Part shown: in pieces, positions 1 through 13,700 of the stretch
Numbering within the stretch: position 1 is the stretch's first letter
Layout: the number at the start of each line of letters is the position of its first letter
From: Opisthorchis felineus
Lineage: Eukaryota; Platyhelminthes; Trematoda; Opisthorchiida; Opisthorchiidae
Assembly (NCBI GenBank): GCA_004794785.1
Contig: SJOL01007351.1
Location: 1,374,627-1,438,626 of the forward strand
Direction of reading: 5' to 3'
Length of the DNA: 64,000 bases
Notes under the pieces: generated by a model
Told to the model about the DNA's origin: nothing
Databases searched by the model: none
Seen by the model: only the letters and a program-made list of their open reading frames with translations
Made by a program: the position numbers and the translations under genes

Positions 1-3000
1 TTATCTGTAAGAACTTGCATCCCCTCAATGCTCACAGTCTTGTAAGGAAGGTTGGTGGGTTTGGCAGTTATGTGTGCCGGTTCATACCCGTATCGTCGTT
101 TGCTGTTCATAATACTTACGGCTTGCAGCCTATAGTTCCATTGGATGAAGGCCGCCAATATGGACAGAACGTTATTAGGTGACGTGGCCAGTTTGACTAT
201 GGAATCCTCAATATTGATGCTGGACTATACGGATGTTTTATATGTAAAATCGTAAAGGTGGTTTCGAACCATTTGGGATACCTTAATTCAGTGTAGATTT
301 CACCAGTAGACTCAGGAACCACACAATAATCTACCAGTCCTATCTTGCCTTCGACTAGTGGAAAATGTCGACCTGTATTTGAGGAGGATATTGATAACTC
401 AGGTTGTGATGATGGCCGTTGGTTGGTTCACAAACAAATTGCCCAGCTCAGAGAACAAACCAACAGCCATATACCGATATCAGCAAATCTCTCCCTTCGT
501 ACATGAAAGAAGCCCTGTTTACTCACAATAACAAAATGTGATGTTTCACTGTGCCCCGATAGGTTCCAATTACAGTCAAGCGTTTTAACCGTATTCACAT
601 TCCCACTGCTGAACGTCAATACCAGACAGCCAACTGGGTCACCAAGTGGAGACAGAAACCTGATAGTCACATTTGGTCCACTTCATGACGGAGCAGAGCA
701 CCTTAACACTCCTTAAGCTCTGGTTTCTGGGATCTGTCATGTTTCTGGATAATTCCTCCTACTAGATCGATGCTATTTATGGGTAATCATAGTCATGTCA
801 TGCCAGACTTCTGACCCTTCATTATCGACGTTCCAATTGATAAACATAAACACGGCTGGAGAATACCGCTCATTTTCGAAAGCAAACCAAGAGCGGACCT
901 GATTTATAAGTCCAAGCTACTTTCAAGAATATGGTTCTAAGAAATTTTTAGGAGACTGTCTGCATTCCAGCTGAATGTTATGCATTGGATAAATCATGCC
1001 ATTAATCGGATATTGCATCCAGCGAGACCGTCATGAGTGAGTAAGCCTGAGTATCCAGGCACTGTATGGTCAGGTGGACTGTATTTTGTTCAGAAATCAG
1101 ATGTGCACCTGAATATATATGGGGAGCATCACTATTCGCTTGATTCATATTTCAGAGGATTACCGTTCAAATTCTTGGTGCGGTCAAGGGTATTCTTGTC
1201 AATGAGCCTTAATAACAGTGGAACCAAACTAAAAGACTCCAGGCTGGAAACCATTGACATGGATAAAAAGTCTACAAGTACATTGACTATTCATATGACG
1301 TCATATCATTTTCTTAACGATCTTAAGACCGTCGTAAGTTTGCAGAGGACGAGTGGAATAGATCCGGAATCTGAGAAAAACAGACAGACATAGGTTGAGT
1401 TTCGGAAAGGACTTTGCCCTATTTGACGTTTGGGGATGTTGGAACTGTCTACTGGTTCGTATGTAAATTGAGCAGCTCTTCAAAATTTGATCAGTGAATC
1501 CAGTAAAACAAAGTATAACCAATGGAGTGCTTACAAGAGTTTTTGAAAAATATACTATCAGACTTTTCTTGAAGTCTCACTTCGCATAGTCTAGTGAAAG
1601 AGTAGGTTTCGATTGTGACAATGGAGAGCACACTGGTTATACTGGATATACTGCACCCTGACTATGCCAAATTCCGCCTGCTCACGCATGTCTGATCACC
1701 TCACTCAAAACGCACCCTGCCTGGCGATGTTGCAGAATATGGGTAGCTTGGATGCGGTGCTTGGTTGTTACTCTGTCGGCTGAGCACGCTAGTTGCGGAG
1801 CTTCGCAGGTATTTGCCTAGCACCAGCTTACTGTGAATAAATTGAGCGGAACAATCTTTTTCGCTCAAGCTTAATCTTCCTTTCGGGCAAGAACACCATT
1901 TCCGGGTTTTAAAAATGATTCCCTTCTGGAATGACTCTTGTATCTTACAAAATAGTTAAATGGGGGCGTCAGGTTGGTGGCGTTTCTGCTATTTGACATA
2001 TCGGTTGCAAACTTTAGTAGTTTATCATCAGAGCTTGAGTTCGGTGCAAAATTTCGGAGTCCTAGTTTCATCCGCCTTGTAATCGACAATTAAGTAATGG
2101 AAACCAAGCCTTTACAGATAATACTCCATGCTTTCCCAGTAAGTCATTCCTTGTTTTGGGTACATAACCTAGCGTCAGAATTTTAAAGCACTTAGCCTAT
2201 GAACAACACAACTTTTTTTACCACTGATGTGCATTTTGCTCAACCTTTTGCTGTGGGCAACTTCTGTCGGTTTCCTGGAACCAGTTACCCGTGTCACTCA
2301 CTGGTAGATCAGATAATTTGTGTGTGATTCAGTCTACTTATCCCAACTCACAATTGTTTCCCTTGTGCCTAAAGCTCTCGCAGTAAGTGCTTTTGGCATA
2401 CACTACTCTCTAATGGATTTGATCCATCGGAACAAATACGGTAGAAATGAACGTGTCGACTTAGGTTGCGATGAATGGACTGATCGCTTCATTCTATACG
2501 ATTAACTGTTGTCTTCTCCACCGACTCAATCTATCTAATCGTGCTCAATTAGTTCTTCGAGTCTGTTTTTCTCTTTGAGCCCTAAAGTTTTTGTGAATGC
2601 ACTCAAATGTGCTGAAGACAGGTGCTTTTATGTTGCATCAAGTTGGGCAAAGACTGAACGTGAGGTTACCACGACCCCCGCCTCAATTACAAAAATGTGC
2701 AGAAATGTCGGTTTCTGTCCCAAATCAAGCTTCCCAAAAGTACCGGGGAACCTTCTTCCTTTAGAGGCCAAAAACTGACAATCGTAAGGGATGTAAAGGA
2801 TCGTAAAGCGCATGTACAAAACTGATCAGAGCTGAAGTAGTTGTAATCCGGCTACTTGAAATAGTTCTGCGTCCTTTCCATCTTTCCAATCCGTCAGTTC
2901 CTTGCATACACCTGCACCACAAGACTACAAGCCACACATCCACAACTGCAGACTCACGCGAATAAATCCAATATAACTGTGTTCTCGAATTAGAGTTTCC

Positions 3001-6000
3001 AATGACAAGTCCATGACAATTCTCCCTCCCTCCATAAGGGCGTACATGAATTCGTGGATGATCCTTACGTCTGAAGACCGGGTAAGCTGGCATTAGTTGC
3101 CCCTGAAAAACAACGGTAGACGTGATGTTGTGAAGTAAATTCTCATTTAGCCATATGGGTGTACACCTGAAGAACGTTGGATGCAGATTCTGATTATAGA
3201 GTGGCATCAAATCTACACGTAATGAGTACTGTGGACGGATGGTAACATGACTGCGAATGGGATACCCATCAGTAGAGTGAGCGCACAGTAACAATCTGTA
3301 CTAGTGATAACTGTGCTAGAGGAATGAAACGCCTCGGTCTTTGAGACGCCTCTTTGTCTTGAGACGGCGTTTATATTAAGGTATCTTATGGAAGAGATCG
3401 ATTGTGAGACTTCTACGTATAAGTAGTTTTTTGAGCTGTTTAAAAACAAATAAAAGTCCAGCGTGAACAGAACATGAACAGAAGCTAGAGGCACACAACG
3501 TCACAGAAATCGACAGCACACAAAGAAACAAGAACAGCTAAACTAGCTTGGCTTAGCCATAAAAGAGGAAGCTTGTTCCAGTATGAGCAGCCAGGCACAG
3601 TGTGAGTAACTGAGTTCGTCTAATATGTTTGCAGTGGCAGCATTTGTCAATACATACACACTTAGGAAGATGCTCCACCCTCATACTCCACTAAGCAGCA
3701 GGGTGAAATGAGAAAAACCACTTCAGCACATTTAAGACGGATGAGGGGGGGACCTGATTTCCGAGAGGAACAAAAAATAAAGCCATCAGCATATATATAC
3801 CGCCTCAATAAGAAGGCGGCTTTGAAGTAGCTTGTTTGCTATGCTCGGTTAGATTGCAGGCCCACACATCTAACATCGTCCTTTACGCGCCTCCACGGAG
3901 CCTGAAGGGCTGGTGGAGGTGTCCTGCCGTCAAGTGCGCATTTTACATCCTCAAGGCTGTGCGCATTTTACATCCTCAAGGCTGTGCGCATTTTACATCC
4001 TCAAGGCTGTGCGCATGAGGCACTGCGTTTGGCACAAACACATCTGTCGGGGTTGACTAGGCTGCTGCGCCTCTCGGGCAAGGGTGTCAGACAGGGCATG
4101 CCGACAACTTAATCTCTGTCACTCAGGTACGATAGTGGGCCAGTGCAGCTGCGCCCTGGGATGTAACGCAGACAGGCCTCATGGAATGGAACATGCGACA
4201 TGTTGGCATGACAGCCACAGCCACAGCCACAGGCTAGACAACCGCGACTGACAGGCCTGCCCAAGCTTCCAACCCATCGACTGACTATCTCCAGTGCGCC
4301 ACACACGTAGCCGGGGCGTCAGCGAGGCCAGCGAACACTGGAATTATGCAGAGCTTCGGTTCACTACGCGAGCTGCTCCAGCAGTGAGTCAACCTGCTTG
4401 AATGAAGTTTCGGTTTGGCCCCAGAGTACTTTGGCGATACACTGGGACCTTTCTCGGAAAACTTAGGAAACAGTGCATAATTTTCAGTAGAGCATTGTAA
4501 ACTCGTTCAGAATATCTCCATGGTGGTTTGCCTGCTTCAGAAGACCAATCAGTAGCCATCGTCAAACAATCAAGACTCAAAATTTTGAGGAAGTCTGACC
4601 AATTTCGATTTCTTTTACAGCAACTGATTCGGGTGAAATCTAAATAATTTTAACAGGACAGTATACGAGGAAAATCAGACCAAACTCCCCAATGTATAAC
4701 CCGCTACAGGGATCATTAAGCTCATACTTTTAAACATTGCAAAAAAGAGTACACACGACCCCTAATTCACCATTAATACACAACTGTTACAAAGGTAGGG
4801 ACAAAAAACGCTGCCACCTCATCTTCGCGGACTGAAGGCAAGAGTAAAAGTCATCACCAAGCCACCAGGTTGAGGATCCCAGGAATTCAGCAGAGTGAAG
4901 CTTATGTAGAGTAGCTCATTCGTTTTCTGTATGTTTACTTCAAGAAAAACAGTTAAATAGAGATTAAACTTTACCCAGAGACATGGGGATGAAGAGAACA
5001 AGGGAGATTAATGGCAGTTGTTCCACCTTAGAAGTTTGAATAACCAGGGTAGGGCACGACCGCTGGTAGGTGTATCCAGTTTGTATTATCTTATCAGTAA
5101 AAAGACTAGCAACTGAAATACTGGTTTTGTAACGCTTACAGAACAGATTTAGATACGTGATCACAGACCGTGCAGGACAGTCACGCAGTCGAAATATTGA
5201 ATTGTTGCAGCATTTCGTCCCGTGCAACACAAAACCCATGGGTTGCCTTCCTCACTCTCCACTTTTCAGCTTGCACGTATGTGCATGCTGAGTTTTTTTT
5301 AACATGGGCAAAACATACTTGAATGCGATGCCATCCTTCCTGAGCTTTTGAGGTCGAGAACAATCAGCTACTTCAGATTGCTGTGTTAAAATTTGATGGG
5401 AATTAGTGTAAAATCATTGTCACCATCAGCTTATGCTTCGAACCGAGCAAACTGGATGGATCGTAGCAAGAATATTAGCTGAGTAAAATATCAGGTAGTG
5501 CTTCCTTCGCCGTGAATCAAAAGGGAATCACTTACACTTAACGAGAATTTTTAGGGAGTCATAGTGTGTCCTCGGCATGAAAGGGCAAAAGGGAAATGAA
5601 CCTCTTCAGCGATTCCTGGGAATTCTAACAATAAGTGAGGATTATAGCTGTGACTCCCGTGATTAGTCGCACAGGACCAGTTGCTGTTGCGATTTGGGTG
5701 TGTGCTGCGTTTACGTCATACTCAGGGTGTTTCCCCGGGTGTCCGAGAAGCATAGGGAACTCCGTGTTACCATCTAGCTACTTAAAATATTTGAGTAGCT
5801 AAATATTCTGGAGCATAACTTGTCCCGACTGTTGACAAGCAGCTTGACTACCCGTGGATGGTCGATGTTTGTTTCAACAGTCTACCTGTTTCCACGAGGA
5901 TATTGAGGGTTATAAAGCAGTGAGCTTGAGCTTTGTCCCGCATATGTCCAACCCGTAAACAACTAAGTAATCTGGGGATCTTTGTCCTTAATTCGGTTTA

Positions 6001-6544
6001 TCAGTTAGATGATGATCAGCCAGGGGTTGTCTGTCTAGCGGTGATTTTGGGACGATTCAACCGGTAACAAAACATGTCCCTCTGATCTCCTCACCACTTG
6101 CAAAATGTGATAGTAATGCGATAAAATGTTGGCAGGTATCTGAATAGTCCATGGCGAGTAAGACACACTAAGAGTTAACATATTCATGCTAATCCCGGAT
6201 GTGCATATTACTGAAGGAAAAACTGAATCTATTTCCACCTAAGTAGAAACTCCCAGTGAGCAATAATGCGAGATGGGTTGGATTTACAGAGAAGAAATTA
6301 GTGTATATTTCACCGCCTGGGTGAGTTAAATTAGGTTAATCACCGTTTTTATACGAGTTTTTTCATTTTCCAGGGTAACAGAATCTCTCAACTACAGACC
6401 TATGCTTTGAGCTCCCGCTGACGCTGTGTATGGGCGCAAAGGTTTTCCCGTGTTTCGCACACTGTCTGTCCAACAATTCTTACCAATCGACTTGTTTGTT
6501 TGATCCGGCCAAGCTATACCTACCTTAATCGCTATTTTTAATTG
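1..6544. other. No recognised gene apart from the 25-bp tandem repeat
   Basis: Several open frames of 80-177 codons occur (for example 2761-3294 minus and 1037-1393 plus), but none shows a known motif or convincing splice sites, and their number fits chance. The block at 3880-4390 is distinctly GC-rich. Confidence 0.6.
3934..4016. repeat. 25-bp tandem repeat, three identical units and a partial fourth
   Basis: The unit starts GTGCGCATTTTACATCC and ends TCAAGGCT. Three copies are identical (3934-3958, 3959-3983, 3984-4008), followed by GTGCGCAT. Perfect identity implies recent amplification. It lies in a locally GC-rich block (about 3880-4390) unlike its AT-richer surroundings. Confidence 0.95.
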
Positions 6545-6755
6545 AGATTTCGTCCTGTAACTAAAGTCAGTCTATGCTGAAAAGCACTGTATAGCTGCTT
6601 CATCCTGATTGGAAGTCATCAGCGGTGCACATCTCAAGAAACTCCGGGGAGTTTCGAACCTGCGAAATCCCGGCTGGTAGTTGAAGGCTACGGTTACGAG
6701 CAGCTCATCATCAGCGTGATTACATCGCACTTGGACAGGATATAGCACCACTTCT
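6545..6755 (-). mobile_element. tRNA-derived SINE, family 3
   Basis: The minus strand has a B-box-like GCAGGTTCGAAACTCC. Flanking blocks (GACAGGATATAGCACCA at one side, GTCTATGCTGAAAAGCACTG at the other, plus-strand sense) are nearly identical to those at 26275-26490. Confidence 0.7.
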
Positions 6756-9700
6756 TCACTCATGAAAACCAGTCAACACGTCACTATGTGATGTGACTTC
6801 CGTAAATGAAGGATGAGTGACGTTACGTCATGCCTAAGCGCTATTTAACCATCCGGCCGCGGCCGAAAGGTTAAATGCTCACACTATTATCCGGGAGCTT
6901 GTTACTTCTAATTTCTATGGTTTTTGTTAGATGCGTCCTGCTGATGACCCCCAATAATGATGAAGTACCTGTACAGTGCTTCTCGGAATTTCGGCATACA
7001 TGAATTTCACTTGCAGGAAGAAATATCACTTGATCGCAATCACCTCGTCAAAGTTTCACGATACCGTACTGCTTTCGTGTGGTACATCAAGAAGTCTCCA
7101 CCGTGTGTCGACTTGCTCACTTTTCACTGTAAGGTAGACTCAAGGGGTCCACTTACTGATTCACTCCCTTCTTCACCCTGTCATGGCTTGGTGCAGTCAC
7201 CAACTGATCTTAATTACTTCAACAGTATGAATGAAAATGTTGAGGCAAACGCAAGATGAGAACAACCTATAACTGAGTACGAAGTGCTAAAAGATGGTCC
7301 GGACAGTATGGATAGCTTCTTATCTGTTCTGTCTCCTATTTCGTGCAATTTTCGTTCTGGTTTTCATACAAATGCGTCATCAAGCTGATATCAGTCAGTG
7401 GAAAACTTGCTTTCTGTTAAGTTTTGTAGGAAAATCGTCCGCTTGCGTAGTAATTATACGTTTGACATCCTCGTTGTCTGCTCGTCACTAGTGTTTTTTA
7501 GAAAAGGCTGGTATGTTGGCTATGTGCAGTTGCACTCCAATCTGGATTGTAAGCATAGCCTGTGTTGGAGTTACCATATCAAGTGTTATACTTGGTTCGG
7601 TGAGTCCCTCCACATTCTCACTAGCACAGCAACAAGAGAGCAGGCTCTCAACATTTCTTTTGGTACCCTTCAAAGGCCGATAAAAAAACAAATAGAATTC
7701 AAAAGACATGGGTATAGCTGCAAACAGGGAAGGACGACACATTGTTTGGTTGGGGAAGGCGACAAATTCAACCCCAAGGAGCGCACTGAGTTGACCGTCT
7801 AGTGATGATCAGTATGGTTTCGCAAGTCTCGGGTACAAACTATCCACCATAATGGGGATGATCAAGCAGATGAACTGTTTTAATAACACTCTGAGCAATC
7901 GATTATATCTGAGACCACGGAATTACTCGTATAACGTGTGCAAAACTATTATTGCTTTTCTCCACTGCTAGTCAACTTTGAACATTATTCTTCAAGAATA
8001 TCGTTCACTACTGTTATCATTACCTTTGATGTGGTGCACGAAAAACTAAAAAAATCGGGTTATCTGCCAAAAAGGCGTTGGACACATACAAGGCCGGTCT
8101 TAAAAGGCGCAAGAGTGAATGTAGATCAGGGTATGCAACAAACCTGGTGATTCACCAATGAACTTGTTTATGGCCGTATCCTGGGTAGGGAAATTACGAT
8201 AATCAAAGACTCAGGCGTTGACAGTAGGGCTCGGAACATTTCTACTTTGAACCATCACCCTCCTCTGCTCTTCACGGAGGTACAGAAAGAGGCGATCTCA
8301 ATCACGTCTGGCATTTTGTCAGCGCGTAACACGACCTCCTTAGAAGTCTTACAGGTCCCAAACCAAAACTGATCATATAAAGTGAAGAGACGCGTTGAGA
8401 ATTTGTGTGTTCTAAATCAAACGGGGCAGAAGAATGGAAAGGCAGAGTTTTGCACACCGTACTGTGTGAGGCTGTAACGAGCTGGCTGCTTGAACGTTTG
8501 TCAGAGGCATCTGACCGTCGTAACAATGTAGGTGTCACCGCAAATACAAACAAACTGAACAATAAAATACGGGACAGGAAAACAGAACGAAATCAGACAA
8601 CAAGCCTGCGGTGCTATCTTTCTGATAGCTGAGACTAGTCTTAACTGTGGGGCTGGCTACGTTTGGTTCTGATTTTCGTGACTGATATTCTTTGCAAACT
8701 TAAGCACGTGAATACATTCTTCTGAAGGCAACCCAACTTGGTTGGCGTGGTTGTCCAGTTTTATTGTGCGGGCCAATAGACCTTCTATGGTGTCCGTTCT
8801 TTCTTAAAACTTTTTTCATGGTATCCTCCTCCTTTGCAGTCAACCTGTGGTATATACATCGTTCAACTCTGCGGAGAAGGTCCGCACCGAAACTCTTTTG
8901 TGTGCGGTCGAAGCGCGAGAAATAAAGCTTTTCGTTACTCCACGCAAAATTGCGGTGAACTGAGTGCTTAATAGGGTGTGCAGATGTATCACTGTGTCTA
9001 CTGTCCAAAGTGGAACCAATGTTAGTCAGGTTCCTATTGACATTAATGTGTGACGGCTCATTACAAAGTATTCAGCGTCCCTCAACTGTCGCGTTAGAAT
9101 TCCGAACGTAGCTACTAATGAATATACCGTATCATAACAAAATCGGATCTGGTCCTGTGGGGGTTCGCTCTTTCTCACCTTTGGAAAGGTTTCGATCCAC
9201 AATAGATAGCGACTGTATTAGAAGTGGCTGATACGTAAAACCTGACTCGGTGTAAATAAATGTGTGGTGCCTAGGAGAGGAGAATCGGTTGCATGTTTAC
9301 GCGGACATTCACCGGATTTTTCGTATATAAACAGTCGGGTATCAGGACTGCTCTAAAAGTATTTTTCAAGAGCCCGACTGTCCGTGTCTAGGACACACAT
9401 TTCTGGTTTCTGTGGGAACGGTGTGCGTTTCGTGATGATGTGCTTTTCCGCTGGCCTGTTTTCATACGTTCTCTGCGTCTTGGCTACTTTGGCACCACTT
9501 CACTAAGTTGGTAAAACCAAACATTTGGTGTGTGGTGAAAATTCTTCCAAACGAGAAGTCTTCCGCACAATAAGAAAGACGCCTAATATTACCGGGAAGG
9601 GTGCTCACTGTGGCGGAAGCTTCGTCACATTGGTATTCCGAACGGGACTTGGAGTTCCCTGCATTGATGACGTTGTTTTCCGAAATATAGTTGGTCCCCA

Positions 9701-9764
9701 TTTCCGGCACAAAATGTGTACAGAATATCAAGACAAAATTTAACCGTCAATTTGTGGGCATCCT
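6756..9764. other. No recognised feature
   Basis: Only short chance-like open frames were seen on both strands. Confidence 0.55.
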
Positions 9765-9840
9765 AGGGAAATCAAATCCTGGCCGTGCGAGCACTACTGC
9801 GCCATCTTATCCACTGAGCAGATCACGTGTGAAACTTATG
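9765..9840 (-). repeat. tRNA-like segment, probable SINE head
   Basis: The minus strand reads TGCTCAGTGGATAAGATGGC, a good A box, and about 30 bases later CCAGGATTTGATTTCC, a degenerate B box. The arms do not pair as a full tRNA, so a SINE or tRNA relic is more likely than a gene. It lies about 160 bp upstream of bestrophin A. Confidence 0.45.
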
Positions 9841-9998
9841 CAGCCTAAGCTGGATCAAAGGTGACCCCTCACGATTTCTACTCTTCAGCGCAGACAGTTA
9901 CTTCACTGGTCATTTGCTCGGACCAATCGGAAAGCACAATTCGAACCAAACTGGTTGATAAAACAACAGCCTAGCGAGTGACTCTTGTTCAAAGTAAA

Positions 9999-10769
9999 AT
10001 GACCGTTCGATACGCGTCAACCATTGCCACTGTCCAACATGTTTCGATGGTAAAATTACTCTTACGATGGCGAGGCAGTGTGTATAAAGCAGTGTGGCCA
10101 ATGGTTTTGATATTCTTCGTTGCTTACGGAACAATCGCTCTCACCTATTATTGCCTCCCTTCGACTACTTTGGAACAACAACTGGTCAAACTTGATTTCA
10201 TCAAAATGTGTATATATGCGGGAAAAATTTCAAATTCTCTCCCCATGCTGTTCATACTGAGCATGTTCGTTAGCATGGTGATGGGACGCTGGTGGGACCA
10301 GTTCTGTAATCTGCCTACACCGGACGGAGTCTGGACATTGTTAAATGCCTATTTGACCGAACCAAAAGTGTCAGCTGATGTTCGGATTGAGTGCGTCAAA
10401 CTTGAAAAGGATCGGTGTACTCTATTCCGAAGAGCGATCGTTCGATACCTAAATCTTGCTTTTGCCTTACTTTTCCAGAACATATCACTTAGTATGAAAC
10501 GGCGGCTAGGTTCACTGGATGACTTGGTTCAGGGTGGACTTATGACGCAAAATGAACAAGAGTTATTCATTCGGCTGTCAAGAAATCGAGGATTTTTCAT
10601 CATTCCAATTGTTTGGGCTGCCTTGCTCATTGCCAAAGCCCATGAAGAGGGCATATTTCTCCACGAAGCCTATTATGTGTCCTTGATGAATGAGCTGACC
10701 AACTATTGGCGACATCTCCAAACACTGTCCTTGTACGACTACACAAACATCCCATTGGTCTACAATCAA
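9999..10769 (+). CDS. Bestrophin-like anion channel, first coding exon (paralogue A)
   Basis: This open frame of 257 codons matches the N-terminal half of bestrophins, the pentameric calcium-activated chloride channels of the plasma membrane. It begins MTVRYAS, like the family's MTxxYxS start, and keeps the alanine at position 10 that sits in the calcium clasp. Then come WRGSVYK (24-30), a first membrane segment (about 34-52), the pore-neck helix ending in GRWW (96-99), LPTPD, RRAIVRYLNLA, and an ending IPLVYNQ. I chose the ATG at 9999 rather than an upstream GTG because it reproduces the family start. The frame ends CAA|GTGAGT, a good splice donor in phase 0, so the rest of the channel, including the acidic calcium-binding loop, lies on later exons I could not find. 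Family neck residues I76/F80/F84 align to L81, F85 and M89, so the pore neck is divergent. A CCAAT box lies at 9923-9927. The family call is firm; whether this is a separate gene, an alternative first exon or a relic is open. Confidence 0.9.
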
Positions 10770-13700
10770 GTGAGTTGTATTGATATCGTTTCATTTATAT
10801 GATTTCAACTGTACGCAAAAGAGATTAAGTGATAAACCGGACAAGTACAAACAAGCTAACTTAGCTGAAACAAAAGTGTCTGAACCAGTTTGAGACAAAG
10901 TTTCTCTCCTTTGATGTCCCGACACATCGAATTTTCAATGCATGGTACACAACTGCGCCTCAAATGCATCTGTAAGACTAAGTTTAGCGGACGAACCAAT
11001 CCAAGACGAGCATGAAAGCTTTGATACTGTCAGGCTGTCCAGATTCATATAGAAATTATTGAGGATATGGAATTAAACTAGCCGGAAACTCCCACCTCAA
11101 CCACCAATCTTGGTTGTGTTCCCAGAGTACACACTCACTAGCTGACAAATCAGTGTAGTAAGTACTCAATACGAATATATCTATATCTAATATATTTATT
11201 GTCAATCAACTTGAACCCGAATATCCCACACCTTACTGTTGTTACAAGGGACAGCGCCCAGTTTGACTTTCCAGTGCAGAACACTTGGAAGTATGCAAAA
11301 TATTCTACACGCACACTCTAGTGTGTACTGTTATACACCTAGATAATTGAAACCAGTAGTTCTCAGGGTTCTAGTTCCTAAGTAGTAATGTCTCTTTTGG
11401 CGACGGGTTGGACTTTGCCAAAGTGATAAACATGTGCCTACTCATTTCGAATCCATCACATCCTGAAATCTCTTTTGAAGTCCTGAGATCTGATATGACT
11501 AATCCCTAGATGAGACACAGTAAGTGACAAAAACCATTAAATGGAGCATATTTGCCACGTAAAGGGCCTCGTATCTCATAGGGCTGTACCTTGTTTTCGT
11601 TGAAATGTTTACCGTCACTTGTCTGAAGGTGTGTGGGTGTCTCCATTTTTATTGAGGAAGTCATTAAAGTGTCCTTAGGCGAAAAATACTAAGTACGCCC
11701 AGCTCGATCAGTTTTATTGAGGGGAACAAAAAGGCTCGTGGATATGTGGTTTTGATGGCGTATCTTCTGGGGTTTTCAGCCTCACAGATGGTCTAAAACA
11801 AGGGTAGTATCTGATAACTCTGTTTGTTTAGGACTGTGACTGTAGACCCAGGGAGCCTAAAACTCTTCGCTCGCCTTTTCTGGTAACAGAGGATGACTAA
11901 ATAACCGATTAGTAATCAGCTCAGCTGTTTCCAGTGTTCTTTAGCCCACGATCTAAGAAAGATTTAATCGCACCCGATAAATCAGTCCAAAAGTCCGAAA
12001 GTCACTGTCCATCAAGTGAGCGGCGATCGCACCCGTTAAAAGCCAGGCCGGTTCACTTACCAATTTGCTTCGCTTGAGCTCACTAATTCTTTTGGTTAAT
12101 CATCAAATCTTCTGGCGCGCACAGATTGCCCAAAATTAGCAAACAAATGAATAAATGACAACTAATGAAACTGACTATATCAGCGAATTTATCGTCATTG
12201 CACTGTTAGTTTCTTAATTTCACTTGATGCACTTAAAAATTGCTTTTTTGATGCAATTTTCTCACTTAATTTCTACTAAGTGACACCATCAATCGCCAAA
12301 GAAATGGAGCTGCAGCGGACCTGCGCTCTGTCCAATGATAGTTGACACATATGAGCAAGGTTGAACACATCTTTGCAGAACCAATTATAGGACAATTGCT
12401 CTTTCGCAATCGTCATGTAGGCGACATATCCATCGTTTATGAAACCGACATGGCAATTGTGGACTAACAACCTAACAAGCTAACTCCCCTCACTTTGTAC
12501 TCAGAGTACGAAGAGGCAGAAAACACGTTCCAGTTCCTTGATGATGACAACACAAGATGGATCACTTGAAAAGGGTATGTACCAAAAATCTACGTAGTTA
12601 GGCCAGTTCGCCAGCTGCCAAAGCTTCCTAGACATCAGATGAAAGAGGAACGCTGCGAAGTTTTTCACTTACATGGCTCACAGAATCTGTACTATCCATA
12701 GTCATGATGGCGAAACGTAGCTCACCCGTAAAAACCTGACACAAAGCCGAAATCCTGAGTCACTGACTGACCCCAGACTCAAAAAGGAAACCTGACGCTC
12801 GCGAAAAAAGCTAATCTACAACAGTCTGTTTTTAGAAACAGCTTCCGAAGCTCTGACCCGTCATCCAACCACATCCGAAACACGGATGTTAAGTCCACCA
12901 TCAGTAGGAATGCAATTCACCGGTGGCTCACCACTCAACGCCAAGCTCAACGAAAGATTATTAGTCCGTAATTCATCAACGATCGTCTGCTCACTTTGTT
13001 TCCTAGTGTGGAGAAAACTATGTGAGTTGCAGGGCTGTGCTCCTACCCGAGAATTCATGGGCCCAAACCAGACTACCCGGGAGATGAACGGGCCAGGCGC
13101 GTGAAGAATGCGACAGCCGCCCACCTGATCAGATCAAGACTCGTTCAGAGTGGCTTATTGGATACCACCGGACTGTTTTAAGGCCATGAGGCAATGAACA
13201 CTGAAAATAGTCCAGGCGGTCAATGTTCGGTTACTTGACCATCCCCTATGTCACGGGATGACCTTGAGATTGCCTAGGCCCACTAACCCAGCCTCTAGCA
13301 AGCAGAGTGATCAGATGGTGTCCTGGTTTTACAAAAGTTACACTCTGTAAACTGAACCTAAAGGAAGATCGTTTACCTGGATGAATTTGTTGCCGTGAAA
13401 ACGAAGTTCTATTTGAAAGATTTGCCAGTCTGTGGATACAATAACAAAAACATAGATGTACGGAAGATAATTTCTGCGTTTAACACCGATCTTTGTTCCA
13501 AAATACACGGGGATTTGACTGATGCCTTGAGGAAAATCCAAGAAAGCAACAAAACAGACATCCAGGAACTGCCTCAGTTACGTCGAGTTTGGTACTGTGC
13601 TGACATTCCACTGTCATTCCACTGTTTGATCACTCTTAGTCCATGCGAACGGCCACCCAGAATCACAGGAAAAAGTATGCCATGAAAGACGCGACTGACG

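Noticed and set aside
1037..1393. 118-codon plus-strand frame with protein-like composition
   Set aside because: It has no good start (GTG after a stop) or acceptor, and no recognised domain.
2761..3294. 177-codon minus-strand open frame
   Set aside because: Composition is protein-like at first, but there is no known motif, signal or splice context, and frames of this length are expected by chance in 64 kb.
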